From assembly GCA_963717985.1 (NCBI GenBank), contig CAVQYC010000001.1, positions 628,930-692,929 on the forward strand: a DNA stretch of 64,000 nt, in the 5' to 3' direction. The notes beneath the pieces are model-generated. The model saw nothing but the letters and a program-made list of their open reading frames with translations, made no database searches and was not told the origin of the DNA. The DNA is from BOG-1155 sp963717985. GTDB taxonomy: Bacteria > Desulfobacterota > Syntrophorhabdia > Syntrophorhabdales > WCHB1-27. Below are positions 1 to 9,188 of the stretch, in pieces; position 1 is the stretch's first letter, and the number at the start of each line of letters is the position of its first letter. Both the position numbers and the translations under genes were made by a program.

Positions 1-115
1 AAAAAGATAATGATTTTCGCTCGCGATATGCTTATATTTTATTCGAAGCTCAGACGGCTCTTTTAGCGCGGTTTCTCGCGGTTTATTTGAATTTTTATAA
101 TGACAGGGGGTTTTC

Positions 116-2557
116 ATGACGGTAAAACTCGGACCCGACGATCTTTACAAATCTTGCAACCCGGAGCAGTTCAACTTCGCCACTACTGATGATGTAGCAA
201 CGCAGATAGGAATAATAGGACAGGAAAAAGCCCTGAGGTCGCTCGATTTCGGCCTCGATATCGATGCCAAAGGATTCAATATTTTTGCCCTTGGGGAAAC
301 GGGCACCGGGAAAACGACCACCATCACCGCGATGCTGAAGGAGAAGGCGGAAAGCGAAACAGTGCCGCCGGACTGGTGCTATGTGCATAACTTCAAGGAT
401 CCCGACGTCCCCACCGCAGTGTCGCTTGAGCCTGGAAGGGGCAGGGTCCTGCGCAAAGATATGGAGGAGCTGATCAAGGCGCTGAGGGTGGATATACCCA
501 AGGCCTTTGAATCGAAAGAGTATGAAAAGCAAAAGAACCAGATAGTGGAAGAGTTTCAGCGGAAGCAGAGCGAGCTCTTTTCAAAGCTGGAGGAGGAAGC
601 GAAGCAGAAGGGGTTTTCGATAAAGAGAGGGGTTGCCGGGATCATGATCCTCCCATTGAAGGATGAGAACGAGGCCCTGACGCCCGAGGAGTACGGCAAG
701 CTCGACGAGAAGACGAAGAAGGAGATGGAGAAGACGGGCAGGCTGCTGCAGGAGAGGCTGAACGAGGTCTTCAGGGCGATGAGGGATACGGAGAAATTTG
801 TCCAGGAGATGCTGAACAAGCTGGAGCGCGCCATTGCTTTCGACGCGCTACACCCGCCCATAGAGAACCTGAAGAACAAGTACAAGGGGAACGAAAAGAT
901 CGTCGCTTATCTGGACAACGTTCGGGAGGATATCCTGAGCCATCTTGATGAGTTCAAGGCACAGGAGGAGCAGCCTTCCCCCCTGCCTTTCCTCAAAATG
1001 CCGAAACAGGAGACCTCTTTTACGAGGTTTGTCGTCAATGTGATCGTCGACAACACGGATACCAGGGGCGCGCCCGTCGTCTTCGAAAGCAACCCTACCT
1101 ATCTGAACCTTTTTGGAAGAATAGAGAACAGGATTATGTACGGTATGGCCGTGACCGATTTTTCAATGATCAGGGCCGGCTCGGTCCACAGGGCGAACGG
1201 CGGGTACCTTATCGTTGACGCCCTCGATATTTTGCGAAACACGTTCTCCTATGAAGCCCTGAAAAGGGCCATCAAGAACCAGGAAATAAAGGTTGAGGAC
1301 GTGCTGGAGCAGTACCGGTTCTTCAGCACGGCCGGCATTAAGCCTGAGTCCATACCGCTCAACGCCAAGGTGATCATCAAGGGGACCCCTAACATCTATT
1401 ACCTGCTCTATAACCTTGACCCGGAATACAGCGAGCTGTTCAAGGTGAAGGCAGACTTCGACAACAGGATGGACAGGACGCCAGAGAACGTGCGGAAGTA
1501 TGCCCAGGCAATCGCCGAGTGCCAGAAGGCCGGGAAGCTCATGCCTTTCGACAGGTCGGGCGTCGCCAGGCTGATCGAGCATGGGTCGAGACTCGCCGAC
1601 CATCAGGGGAAGCTGACGACGCGGCTTTCCAGCCTTACCGATCTCATGAAAGAGGCAAGCTACTGGGCGAAGAAGGATGGCGCGAATTTCGTGAGGGCGG
1701 ACCACGTGACCCAGGCAATCAATGAAAACGTGTATCGCGCCAACAGAATCGAAGAGAGGCTGAGGGAGGCGACGCTGGAGGACACGCTTATTATCGATAC
1801 GGCGGGGGAAAAGGTGGGGCAGGTGAATGGCCTCGCCGTGCTCGACATGGGCGATTACAGCTTCGGCAAGCCCTCGCGCATCACGACGAGAACGTATGTG
1901 GGCAAGGCGGGCATAGTCAATATAGAGCGCGAGACAAAGATGAGCGGCAAGATCCACGAGAAGGCCATCTTCATCATCGCGAGCTATCTTGGGGCCAAGT
2001 ATGCCGTAAGTAAGCCCATCAGCTTATCGGCGTCGATTACCTTCGAGCAGCTTTACGAGATGATCGAGGGCGACAGCGCGACATGCGCCGAGATGTACAC
2101 CCTGCTTTCCAGCCTTTCCGGCGTTCCCCTGAAGCAAAGCTTCGCCGTGACCGGCTCCATGGACCAGAACGGCGACGTACAGCCCATTGGCGGCGTCAAT
2201 CAAAAAATCGAAGGTTTCTTCGACCTCTGCAAGAGCAGGGGGCTGGATGGAAGCCACGGGGTAATTATCCCGCAGAGAAACGTGAAGCACCTGATGCTCA
2301 AGCACGAGGTGATCGATGCGCTGAAGGATGGTCTCTTCGCGATCTTCTCGATAGACAAGATGGAAGAGGGGCTGGAGATACTGACCGGCATGTCCGCGGG
2401 CGTCCTTGGGCCTGACGGGACGTATCCGGAGAATACCATCAACAACCTGGTCGTAAAGAGGCTCACCGAGATATCGCAGGCCCTCGAAGCAAAGAAGGAA
2501 AAAGAAGAAGATGTCTCGGGGTTCGAGCCGAAATCGAGCGGTGACTCAAAGGAATAA
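116..2557 (+). CDS. Lon-like ATP-dependent AAA+ protease (LonB/COG1067 type)
   Basis: An 813-residue soluble protease of the S16 family that would degrade unfolded or regulatory proteins in the cytoplasm. A Walker A motif (GETGTGKT) lies at residues 60-67, close to the N-terminus, so the long N-domain of classical Lon is missing. The C-terminal protease domain has the catalytic serine in GDSA (Ser654) and the lysine in the NQKIEGF block (Lys697); the 43-residue spacing equals that of bacterial Lon. A charged helical insertion (about residues 150-260) sits within the AAA module, as in the LonB-like group. The ATG is preceded by an ACAGGGGG Shine-Dalgarno. The HD-GYP gene follows 14 bp after the stop, so the two are probably co-transcribed. 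Confidence 0.93.
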   Translation: MTVKLGPDDLYKSCNPEQFNFATTDDVATQIGIIGQEKALRSLDFGLDIDAKGFNIFALGETGTGKTTTITAMLKEKAESETVPPDWCYVHNFKDPDVPTAVSLEPGRGRVLRKDMEELIKALRVDIPKAFESKEYEKQKNQIVEEFQRKQSELFSKLEEEAKQKGFSIKRGVAGIMILPLKDENEALTPEEYGKLDEKTKKEMEKTGRLLQERLNEVFRAMRDTEKFVQEMLNKLERAIAFDALHPPIENLKNKYKGNEKIVAYLDNVREDILSHLDEFKAQEEQPSPLPFLKMPKQETSFTRFVVNVIVDNTDTRGAPVVFESNPTYLNLFGRIENRIMYGMAVTDFSMIRAGSVHRANGGYLIVDALDILRNTFSYEALKRAIKNQEIKVEDVLEQYRFFSTAGIKPESIPLNAKVIIKGTPNIYYLLYNLDPEYSELFKVKADFDNRMDRTPENVRKYAQAIAECQKAGKLMPFDRSGVARLIEHGSRLADHQGKLTTRLSSLTDLMKEASYWAKKDGANFVRADHVTQAINENVYRANRIEERLREATLEDTLIIDTAGEKVGQVNGLAVLDMGDYSFGKPSRITTRTYVGKAGIVNIERETKMSGKIHEKAIFIIASYLGAKYAVSKPISLSASITFEQLYEMIEGDSATCAEMYTLLSSLSGVPLKQSFAVTGSMDQNGDVQPIGGVNQKIEGFFDLCKSRGLDGSHGVIIPQRNVKHLMLKHEVIDALKDGLFAIFSIDKMEEGLEILTGMSAGVLGPDGTYPENTINNLVVKRLTEISQALEAKKEKEEDVSGFEPKSSGDSKE

Positions 2558-2571
2558 CAGACCGGTCTACC

Positions 2572-3642
2572 TTGAGCGAGCATAATTACATGCCTATTCC
2601 CCCGGGCGCGATCATCTCGGGGAGCCTGCCGAAGTTCAAGATCTATATCCTCTCCGAGCAGGGACGCTACGTGCTGTGGGCCGTGGAGGGCAACAGGGTC
2701 ACGGCCGAACAACTCGCCAAACTGGCCGCCTCGCAGCACGGGGAGGTCTTCCTCGACCTCGACGAAGAGATCAAGTATGAAGAGTACCTTGAGACGCACC
2801 TGGGGAACATCCTTGAGAACCAGGCGCCGTCGGATGAACAGAAAGCAGCGATATTCAGCAGGGTTTCCGCCAATGTGGTGAAGAACGCCGTTGAGACATC
2901 CTTAGGGCTCGGCGCAATGGACCAAAAGGCCATGGACAGGACGCAGGCGATGGTCAAGAACGCCCTGATGTTCATTGCCCAATCAAAATCACTTGAGGCC
3001 CTGACGACGATGATCGGTCATGATTACAAGACCTACGAGCATGCCGCGAAGGTTTTATGGTTTACCACGGCGTTCTTGAAGGAGAATCCTGCGATTATGG
3101 AGCAAATTCAGCCGGATTATCGGGCCTTCGATGCGTACCAGAGGATGGAGGCGCTGCGCCAGTGCGGTGTCGGTGCGCTGCTTCATGACATCGGCAAGGC
3201 TTTTGTCTCGCCGGAGATACTCAACAAAGACGGACCTCTCACCGCAATCGAATGGGAAGTCATGAAGCGCCATCCCCTCAATGGCCTGGCAATGCTTCTC
3301 GAGTCCGACCTTCCCGTCTTCGTCCAGAAAGCCGTGTTGCATCATCACGAAGATTTTCATGGGGGCGGTTATCCCATGGGCCTGGAAGGGCTGCGCATCA
3401 GCACTTTGGCGCGGGTCTTGAGGATTATAGACTGCTTTGACGCCATGACATCGCGCCGGCCTTACAAAGACCCCATATCCCCTTTGAGGGCGATGCAGAT
3501 TATGGTTGGCATGCCGCCGGATAAGAAAACGGGGGAGGGCCGGGGATACGCGGATCGCGACCAGGGTATGAGGCATTGCTTCGACGAAGAAATACTCGGG
3601 AAATTCATTGTCTTTCTCGGCAGCATGAAGCTCCGCGGATAA
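2572..3642 (+). CDS. HD-GYP domain protein, putative cyclic-di-nucleotide phosphodiesterase
   Basis: A 356-residue protein. The C-terminal half (about 130-345) is an HD-GYP domain: LLHDIGK, then a histidine-rich HHHEDFHGGGYP block matching the HE..GxGYP signature, then the D-A-M-T helix. HD-GYP enzymes hydrolyse c-di-GMP or related dinucleotides at a bimetal centre. The N-terminal 100 residues resemble no domain I know and may be a partner-binding region. The start is uncertain: TTG at 2572 lies 14 bp after the protease gene, an ATG occurs at 2590, and neither has a strong Shine-Dalgarno. It converges on the methyltransferase gene with only 14 bp between the stops. Confidence 0.87.
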   Translation: MSEHNYMPIPPGAIISGSLPKFKIYILSEQGRYVLWAVEGNRVTAEQLAKLAASQHGEVFLDLDEEIKYEEYLETHLGNILENQAPSDEQKAAIFSRVSANVVKNAVETSLGLGAMDQKAMDRTQAMVKNALMFIAQSKSLEALTTMIGHDYKTYEHAAKVLWFTTAFLKENPAIMEQIQPDYRAFDAYQRMEALRQCGVGALLHDIGKAFVSPEILNKDGPLTAIEWEVMKRHPLNGLAMLLESDLPVFVQKAVLHHHEDFHGGGYPMGLEGLRISTLARVLRIIDCFDAMTSRRPYKDPISPLRAMQIMVGMPPDKKTGEGRGYADRDQGMRHCFDEEILGKFIVFLGSMKLRG

Positions 3643-3656
3643 GCCTTTCCTAAGCT

Positions 3657-4817
3657 TTAAGCCCTCTTTTTCACCCTGACGATAAGGCCTTTGAGGTAAT
3701 CCGTTTCGGGTATCGTCAGGAGCACCGGATGGTCGGATGCCTGGGTGAGCTCGCGGATAAGATAGAGATCGGCCTGGCCATAGGCCGCGATGCGAACCAT
3801 GTCCCTGAACCTGGACCGCTTCATGTGGTAGGAGCAGGAAAAGGTGAAGAGGTGCCCATCGCGGGAGAGGTTCTTCAATGCTTTTTTGTGGAGGTCGATG
3901 TATCCTTTTTCGCCTTCTCTGAGCTTTTTTTTCGATTTAATGAATGACGGCGGATCGAGGACGATTAGCTCATACTCCTCTGTCGCACTTTTCAGAAAAT
4001 TAAAGGCATCGGCCCTCACAAAAGCGCCTCCCGCGAGACCGTTCAGCCTGGCGTTTTCCCTGCACAGGTCCAGGGCCTGGGCTGATGTATCGACGAACGT
4101 CACGACGCGTGCCCCGAAATAGAGGGCATGGAGACCGAACCCGCCCGTGTAGCAGAAGAGATCGAGGACGTTCTTGCCGGCTGAGAACTCATCCATGAGG
4201 AGCCTGTTCTCACCCTGATCGAAGTAGAAACCCGTCTTGTGACCGGAGAGTACGTCCACCAGGAACCGAAGCGGCCCCACCTTGATGACGGCCTCCCTGT
4301 CCACGCTCCCGTCGGCCGCTTCGATGTAGCAGGGGAGGCCCTCTTCCTTCCGGCTGGGGCTGTCGTTCCGAAGCACCACCGCCCGCGGGGAGAGTACTTT
4401 TTTTAGCGCGGCGATGATATGCTCCTTTTGCCTCTCCATCCCCGCGGTCAATAACTGTACCACCACCTGGTCCTCGTATTTGTCGACGACGAGTCCGGGA
4501 AGAAAATCCGACTCCGAATTGACCACCCTGAAGCTCCCTGCCTCCCGGCCCGCCCTCAACAAAAGGGCTTCTTCGATGCGACCTGCGAAAAAACGCTCAT
4601 TCACTGTGGCCTTCCCGCGTGAGAGCAACCTGATGGCTATCAGGCTCTTTGCGTTGTAGTATCCCGTGCCCAGCGGCCTGCCCTTCTCGCCCGTCACCTC
4701 GACGACCTCTCCATCGGGGAGACCGGCGGGTCTCGAACTCACCTGGTTGCTGAATATCCAGAGATGACCGGAAATGATCGATTCTTCCGCGCTCTTATCT
4801 ACCTGTATCTGTTCCAT
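3657..4817 (-). CDS. rlmI: class I SAM-dependent 23S rRNA m5C methyltransferase, RlmI family
   Basis: About 386 residues, close to E. coli RlmI (396), which makes m5C1962 in 23S rRNA. An N-terminal PUA-like RNA-binding part is followed by a Rossmann methyltransferase domain. Visible motifs are LFCYTGGFG for SAM binding, VLDPPSFIKSKK as the catalytic motif, and FSCSYHM carrying the presumptive nucleophilic cysteine. The reading frame is open to 4874, but ATG 4817 follows a purine-rich GGGGGAAGG and gives the usual N-terminus, so I chose it. It is a stand-alone gene. Confidence 0.88.
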   Translation of the reverse strand: MEQIQVDKSAEESIISGHLWIFSNQVSSRPAGLPDGEVVEVTGEKGRPLGTGYYNAKSLIAIRLLSRGKATVNERFFAGRIEEALLLRAGREAGSFRVVNSESDFLPGLVVDKYEDQVVVQLLTAGMERQKEHIIAALKKVLSPRAVVLRNDSPSRKEEGLPCYIEAADGSVDREAVIKVGPLRFLVDVLSGHKTGFYFDQGENRLLMDEFSAGKNVLDLFCYTGGFGLHALYFGARVVTFVDTSAQALDLCRENARLNGLAGGAFVRADAFNFLKSATEEYELIVLDPPSFIKSKKKLREGEKGYIDLHKKALKNLSRDGHLFTFSCSYHMKRSRFRDMVRIAAYGQADLYLIRELTQASDHPVLLTIPETDYLKGLIVRVKKRA

Positions 4818-4910
4818 GGCAGCGCCTTCCCCCCCGCATCCGACTATTTTAAAGCCCAGTCGGGAATAAGGCAAGCGCCTGAGATGTGCCCTGTCCGGTC
4901 CAAAGTCAGC

Positions 4911-5258
4911 CTACTTGATCAAATCCCGGCAACTTTCGCAAATTTCATGACATCCTACACTAACGCCCTCCAGGTCCTTCAGGAGTTCCGACTTTAGCGT
5001 ATAGCCTGGACCAAAAGTGGAGTGAGTGTAGTCAATACTTATGGGTTTTACCCTGTCAAAGAGCGCTTTTTCAATAAGAAACGTCACACCTCTCTCTGTG
5101 AAAACCCTATCATTTTCCTTTTGCTCATCCAGAGCCATCGCGAGATACGGACCTCTCCACCCTCCTTCAGTAATCAAGACTCTGATGGTCTGAAGCCCTT
5201 CGCGTCCTTCCAGGAACTGTTTGATCTTTTCCGATGCCTCTTCGCTTACGTCGAACAT
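4911..5258 (-). CDS. IscA/HesB-like protein with unusual cysteine pattern
   Basis: A 115-residue protein with the HesB/IscA (Fe-S biosynthesis) fold signature: EEASEKIKQFL at the start, then a GGWRGP turn where A-type scaffolds have a cysteine. The canonical three cysteines (one mid-protein, C-x-C near the end) are absent. Instead the cysteines cluster at the C-terminus as GCHEICESC. Similar atypical HesB proteins are common in anaerobic deltaproteobacteria with unknown function. ATG 5258 is fixed by an AAGGAG seven bases upstream. Whether it binds an Fe-S cluster cannot be told from sequence. Confidence 0.75.
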   Translation of the reverse strand: MFDVSEEASEKIKQFLEGREGLQTIRVLITEGGWRGPYLAMALDEQKENDRVFTERGVTFLIEKALFDRVKPISIDYTHSTFGPGYTLKSELLKDLEGVSVGCHEICESCRDLIK

Positions 5259-5418
5259 ACAAAACTCCTTACCGTAAATTTGGTATTCTCTCTCGCGCGA
5301 TGACCGCATGAAATGAATGTATGCGTTATCCGCCGCTTATGCAAGGACAGGGGACATGGGCATGGTACTAATAGGTCTCTTTAGGTAATAATTAGTTGTT
5401 TACGGTATCTTTTTTCCC

Positions 5419-5450
5419 TTGACAGAAAAGTACGCGGTTTGATATATAAT
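5419..5450 (+). promoter_or_regulatory. sigma70-like promoter ahead of a duplicated leader
   Basis: TTGACA at 5419-5424 is followed by an AT-rich block GATATATAAT. Hexamers at 17-18 bp spacing are ATATAT/TATATA; the better TATAAT (5445-5450) sits at a long 20 bp spacing. It lies upstream of two related leader copies and the small gene pair at 5663-6246. Confidence 0.45.
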
Positions 5451-5465
5451 TCACAAACATAATTC

Positions 5466-5680
5466 ACAGACTATTAAAACCATTGAAACAACTGATGCGA
5501 TGATAGCCTAAAGGAGTGAGATATGAAGCACATTCTATTCTGTCATTTTTGATATAATAATCTTCCTCGTGATACACAATCCGCAGACATGCTCGAGCGA
5601 TATTACAGATTATTAAAGCCGTTGAGGACGACGGCTTCGACGATAGCCCGGAGGAGTAAGACATGAGATGCACAGAGACA
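5466..5680 (+). repeat. degenerate tandem duplication of a leader/ribosome-binding segment
   Basis: Copy 1 (about 5466-5536) and copy 2 (about 5604-5680) align at roughly 70% identity. Shared landmarks in the same order are ACAGA-TATTAAA, GATAGCC, GGAGT(A/G)AGA and an ATG followed by a CACA block. The first ATG (5523) opens only a 9-codon frame; the second (5663) starts the 51-residue gene. Copy 1 therefore looks like a decayed or regulatory duplicate of the start region. Confidence 0.6.
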
Positions 5681-5818
5681 GCATACAACGCAGAAATTGA
5701 TCTGGCGGGAGGAAACATTGAACGCGTAGAAACTGACCTCAAGACGATGGAAACCCATCTTGGGGGGTTGGGTACCAGTGTCAAGATACACTGGGATAGG
5801 GTACCCCCTGAAGCATGA
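5663..5818 (+). CDS. small protein of 51 residues, translationally coupled to the next gene
   Basis: The frame starts MRCTETAYNAEIDLAGG and ends VPPEA. The ATG follows a perfect GGAGGAG at 8 bp. Its stop overlaps the next start as ATGA, a typical coupling arrangement. The protein is acidic with an amphipathic middle (ERVETDLKTMETHLGG). No family is recognised. The strong Shine-Dalgarno plus the overlap is the main support for it being real. Confidence 0.6.
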   Translation: MRCTETAYNAEIDLAGGNIERVETDLKTMETHLGGLGTSVKIHWDRVPPEA

Positions 5819-6246
5819 ATCAGTTAGAGGAGATTTCTGGTTCCAGGTTTGCGTTGCTTGGTCGTCAGATACTCATTCTTGCGACTTTGGGGCAGACATG
5901 CGATGTAACTTTTTTCAAGAATAAACCGGCAATCGATGTAACGGTGGACGAACAATTGGCGCTTGCCGTCATGGCTGGCTGCTCCGGCCCTGAAACGCTT
6001 TATGAAATACTTCAGGACATCAGGCTGTCGAATGGGACGACAGTCAACATAAACGATATCTGGACGATCAACGTAATGCCGAAAGAGGGTTTCACTGAAG
6101 AAGAGATGGAAGCAGTCGACATGTCTCAGACAGAAGAAAGAATCGGGCCGAACGGCGCAACGCTGAGGAAAATGATCAAGGATACATACCACTGCGGATC
6201 CAGAGATGAGGAGGACTATTATTTGCGGAGATTCATTGCTTCATAA
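5815..6246 (+). CDS. hypothetical protein, 143 residues
   Basis: No family recognised. It has a hydrophobic stretch (LLGRQILILATLG) near residues 14-26, probably a buried strand or helix rather than a membrane span, then mixed alpha/beta sequence with an acidic segment (EGFTEEEMEAVD) and a C-terminus rich in charged and aromatic residues. It shares an ATGA overlap with the 51-residue gene upstream, so the two products probably act together. The frame is clean and codon use matches its neighbours. Confidence 0.6.
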   Translation: MNQLEEISGSRFALLGRQILILATLGQTCDVTFFKNKPAIDVTVDEQLALAVMAGCSGPETLYEILQDIRLSNGTTVNINDIWTINVMPKEGFTEEEMEAVDMSQTEERIGPNGATLRKMIKDTYHCGSRDEEDYYLRRFIAS

Positions 6247-6505
6247 AGCGCACGTTATGGGCTACAACCGAGCCGGCCATGAATCTTGGGGAGATAGGGG
6301 ACGCAGACCGTCAGGAACGTGTCGCGGAGGGTTCTATCTTTGCACGTGGAGTAACTAAGCTTCTTTTCCGGCCGGAGGGATTTTTGATGGATGGGGCAAA
6401 AATAGCCCGGCCGACGATAACTACCGCCCGCATCTTTCGCAAACCTTCCTTTTGTGCTATATTCTATCAGAATCAAATCCGTATACGGAGGTTCGCCAAG
6501 CTTTT

Positions 6506-7504
6506 TTGGATGAGAAAACGGAAGAAGAGGTAGTACAGCTCTCCTTTGATGACACCCACCTAGCCCGAAATCTGTTCGGCCCCCGGGAAGAAAACATAAA
6601 ATACCTCAAAAAATACTTTGATGTCAGGACGAGCGTGCGGGGAAACCACGTCACCCTGGTGGGCAAGAAGAAAGACGTAGAGAACACGAGCAAAGTGATA
6701 CACGAGCTCGCAGGGCTCATCAAGAAGGGCTTTGCCGTCAATCCATCGGATATAGACCATGCGGTCCGTTATATTGCCCACACAAACAGAGGCGTCGAGG
6801 AGCTGTACGGGGACCAGATTTACATCCCGCCCAGCCGCAAAGTAATTATCCCGAAAACACAGAATCAGAAGCTCTACGTCGAGGCCATACGGAAACACGA
6901 TATCGTGATAGGCATCGGCCCGGCGGGAACGGGAAAAACTTACCTGGCCATGGCAATGGCCCTTTCCGCATATTTTAATAAGGAAGTCTCAAGAATCATC
7001 CTGACGCGACCAGCGATAGAGGCGGGCGAAAAGTTGGGATTCCTTCCCGGAACGATGTATGAAAAAGTGAACCCCTATCTCAGACCCCTCTATGACGCCC
7101 TCTATGATATGGTCGACATAGACAGGGGAAGCCGGCTCATTGAGAAGGGCGTGCTCGAGATAGCACCTCTGGCGTTCATGCGCGGCAGGACGTTGAATGA
7201 TGCCTTTGTGATCCTTGACGAGGCTCAGAATACGGCATCGGAGCAAATGAAAATGTTTCTCACCCGTCTCGGTTTCTCATCGAAGACGGTGGTCACGGGT
7301 GACGTCACGCAGATAGACCTCCCTGATAAGCGTACATCGGGATTGGTAGAGATCCAGGGCATCCTCAGAGGCGTCAAGGGAATAAAGTTTGTCTATTTTA
7401 CCGAGAAGGACGTGGTGAGACACCCTCTCGTGCAGAAGATCATCAGAGCTTACGAAAAGAAGGCTATGGCCGAAGGAGCGAAAAATGAAGAGCGAAAAGG
7501 ATAA
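6506..7504 (+). CDS. phoH: PhoH family ATPase (YbeZ-like)
   Basis: About 332 residues, P-loop NTPase of the PhoH/YbeZ family, linked to RNA metabolism and ribosome maturation together with YbeY. Walker A is GIGPAGTGKTYLA, Walker B is FVILDEAQN, and the VTGDVTQIDLP block is typical. The frame extends to a TTG at 6452, but TTG 6506, downstream of a GGAGG, gives about 14 residues before the conserved LFGPREENIKYL, matching family length, so it is preferred. It overlaps pgpH by 20 bp and heads the phoH-pgpH-ybeY-lnt operon. Confidence 0.92.
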   Translation: MDEKTEEEVVQLSFDDTHLARNLFGPREENIKYLKKYFDVRTSVRGNHVTLVGKKKDVENTSKVIHELAGLIKKGFAVNPSDIDHAVRYIAHTNRGVEELYGDQIYIPPSRKVIIPKTQNQKLYVEAIRKHDIVIGIGPAGTGKTYLAMAMALSAYFNKEVSRIILTRPAIEAGEKLGFLPGTMYEKVNPYLRPLYDALYDMVDIDRGSRLIEKGVLEIAPLAFMRGRTLNDAFVILDEAQNTASEQMKMFLTRLGFSSKTVVTGDVTQIDLPDKRTSGLVEIQGILRGVKGIKFVYFTEKDVVRHPLVQKIIRAYEKKAMAEGAKNEERKG

Positions 7505-9188
7505 GCCTCCCTCGCGTTTCGCCCTGCGAAAATACCTTGCCATCATCCTTTTTTCCCTCATCCTTGCTGTTATTGTCGACATAAGGCTTCCTCTTCAGTC
7601 CGGACAATACCAAATCGGAGATATCGCGACCAGGAATATCCGTTCGACGGCCAATTACAAGGTGCCCGGCTCGGACGTGAGCGTCAAGAAGGGCGAGATA
7701 ATTGTCAGGGAAGGCCAAAGAATAGGGCCGGAGGAAGAGCTGAAGCTGGCGGGTCTCAGCGCTATCGCGCAGAAAAGGCTGCCGATCACCGGCCATTTGT
7801 TCTTCCTTTTCTTCATATTTTTCTCGTTCATCACTATCGTCTACGAGTTCGCCGACCGGAACATCAAGAAGTTCACCCTCTCCGAGAAGGATTTCATCTT
7901 CTCGGCGGCCCTTACCGTCTTTACAGTCCTGCTGATCAAGGTCTCGCTCGTAGTCTTCGAGCGGTTCGCTCCCGATCATGCCTCGCTACTGTTCTACGTA
8001 TTTCCCCTCTTCCTCTTCGGCATCGTCATGAGGATCATCCTTTTTTCCGAAGCCGTCGTTGTCTTTTCCACCATTCTCGGGGTTGCGGCAGCGTTCATCG
8101 TTGACAACAGCCTTCCCATCTTTGTTTACGCCTTCCTCGGCAACCTTGTGGCCTCCTACTTTTCCGGTCAGGTTGAGAAGAGGTCCACCATGCTCGGGGC
8201 CGGCTTCTTTGCCGCCCTCATCATGTCATTTGTGATGTGCCTCTTCCATGGCCTCCTCGGGCGTCCCTTTGCCGAATTACCGCTGACGGTCACCCTCATC
8301 CTCCTCGGGGGCGTAGGGAGCAGCCTGATGACGGCCGGTCTCCTCCCCGTCATCGAGCATACCTTCGACTACACCACCAACTTCAAGCTCCTTGAGCTTG
8401 CAAACCTCGAGCACCCTTTGCTCGAGCAGATGATGCTCTCGGCCCCCGGCACTTACCACCACAGCATGCTTGTGGGAAACCTCTGCAAGGCAGCGGCCGA
8501 GAGCATAGGGGCCCATCCCATATTGACCAGGGTCGCCGCATACTACCACGATATCGGAAAGCTGAAGATGGCCCATTACTTCATAGAAAACAGGCAGGAC
8601 GATGATGCGCACCGGAACCTGTCCCCCAGCATGAGCAGCCTCATTATCCTCTCCCACGTGAGGGAGGGGGTGGAGCTCGCGCAAGAATACCGCCTCGGGA
8701 AAAAGATCTACGAGATCATCCGTCAACACCATGGAACGAGCCTCGTATCCTACTTCTATCAAAGGGCCAAGGATATGGAGGACCCAGGGCTTTCCCTGAT
8801 CGATGAGAAGGACTTCAGGTACGCCGGGCCCAAGCCGCAGACGAGGGAGGCGGGCATAGTGATGCTTGCGGACGCGGTCGAGGCGGCCTCACGCACCTTG
8901 GAGGATCCGACCCCCAAAAGGATAGAGACCCATGTGCAGAATATCATAGAGCAGATATTCCTGGACGGCCAGCTCGACGAGTGCGAGCTGACACTGAAGG
9001 ACCTGCACGCTATCCAAAAAAGCTTCATTACCATCCTGATAGGTATTTTCCACCAACGAATAGAATACCCCGAAAGGACCAGCGATGACGGTGCTCGTAA
9101 AAACTTCCCGAGGCTTGTTGAGACTCAACAAAAAGCGGTTAAGAAGCATCACAGAAAACTTGCTCGTCTCTTTAGGGCAGCAGGATAG
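7485..9188 (+). CDS. pgpH: 7TM-HD cyclic-di-AMP phosphodiesterase family protein (PgpH-like)
   Basis: 567 residues. One N-terminal membrane helix (about 16-33) is followed by a short periplasmic segment (about 34-100), a block of five to six helices (about 105-290), then a cytoplasmic HD domain (about 320-510) with YYHDIGKLKM and RQHHGTS. Listeria PgpH, the characterised member, degrades c-di-AMP. The extracytoplasmic domain here is much shorter than the usual 250 or more residues, giving a 567- rather than about 700-residue protein. It overlaps phoH at its start and ybeY at its end. Confidence 0.9.
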   Translation: MKSEKDKPPSRFALRKYLAIILFSLILAVIVDIRLPLQSGQYQIGDIATRNIRSTANYKVPGSDVSVKKGEIIVREGQRIGPEEELKLAGLSAIAQKRLPITGHLFFLFFIFFSFITIVYEFADRNIKKFTLSEKDFIFSAALTVFTVLLIKVSLVVFERFAPDHASLLFYVFPLFLFGIVMRIILFSEAVVVFSTILGVAAAFIVDNSLPIFVYAFLGNLVASYFSGQVEKRSTMLGAGFFAALIMSFVMCLFHGLLGRPFAELPLTVTLILLGGVGSSLMTAGLLPVIEHTFDYTTNFKLLELANLEHPLLEQMMLSAPGTYHHSMLVGNLCKAAAESIGAHPILTRVAAYYHDIGKLKMAHYFIENRQDDDAHRNLSPSMSSLIILSHVREGVELAQEYRLGKKIYEIIRQHHGTSLVSYFYQRAKDMEDPGLSLIDEKDFRYAGPKPQTREAGIVMLADAVEAASRTLEDPTPKRIETHVQNIIEQIFLDGQLDECELTLKDLHAIQKSFITILIGIFHQRIEYPERTSDDGARKNFPRLVETQQKAVKKHHRKLARLFRAAG

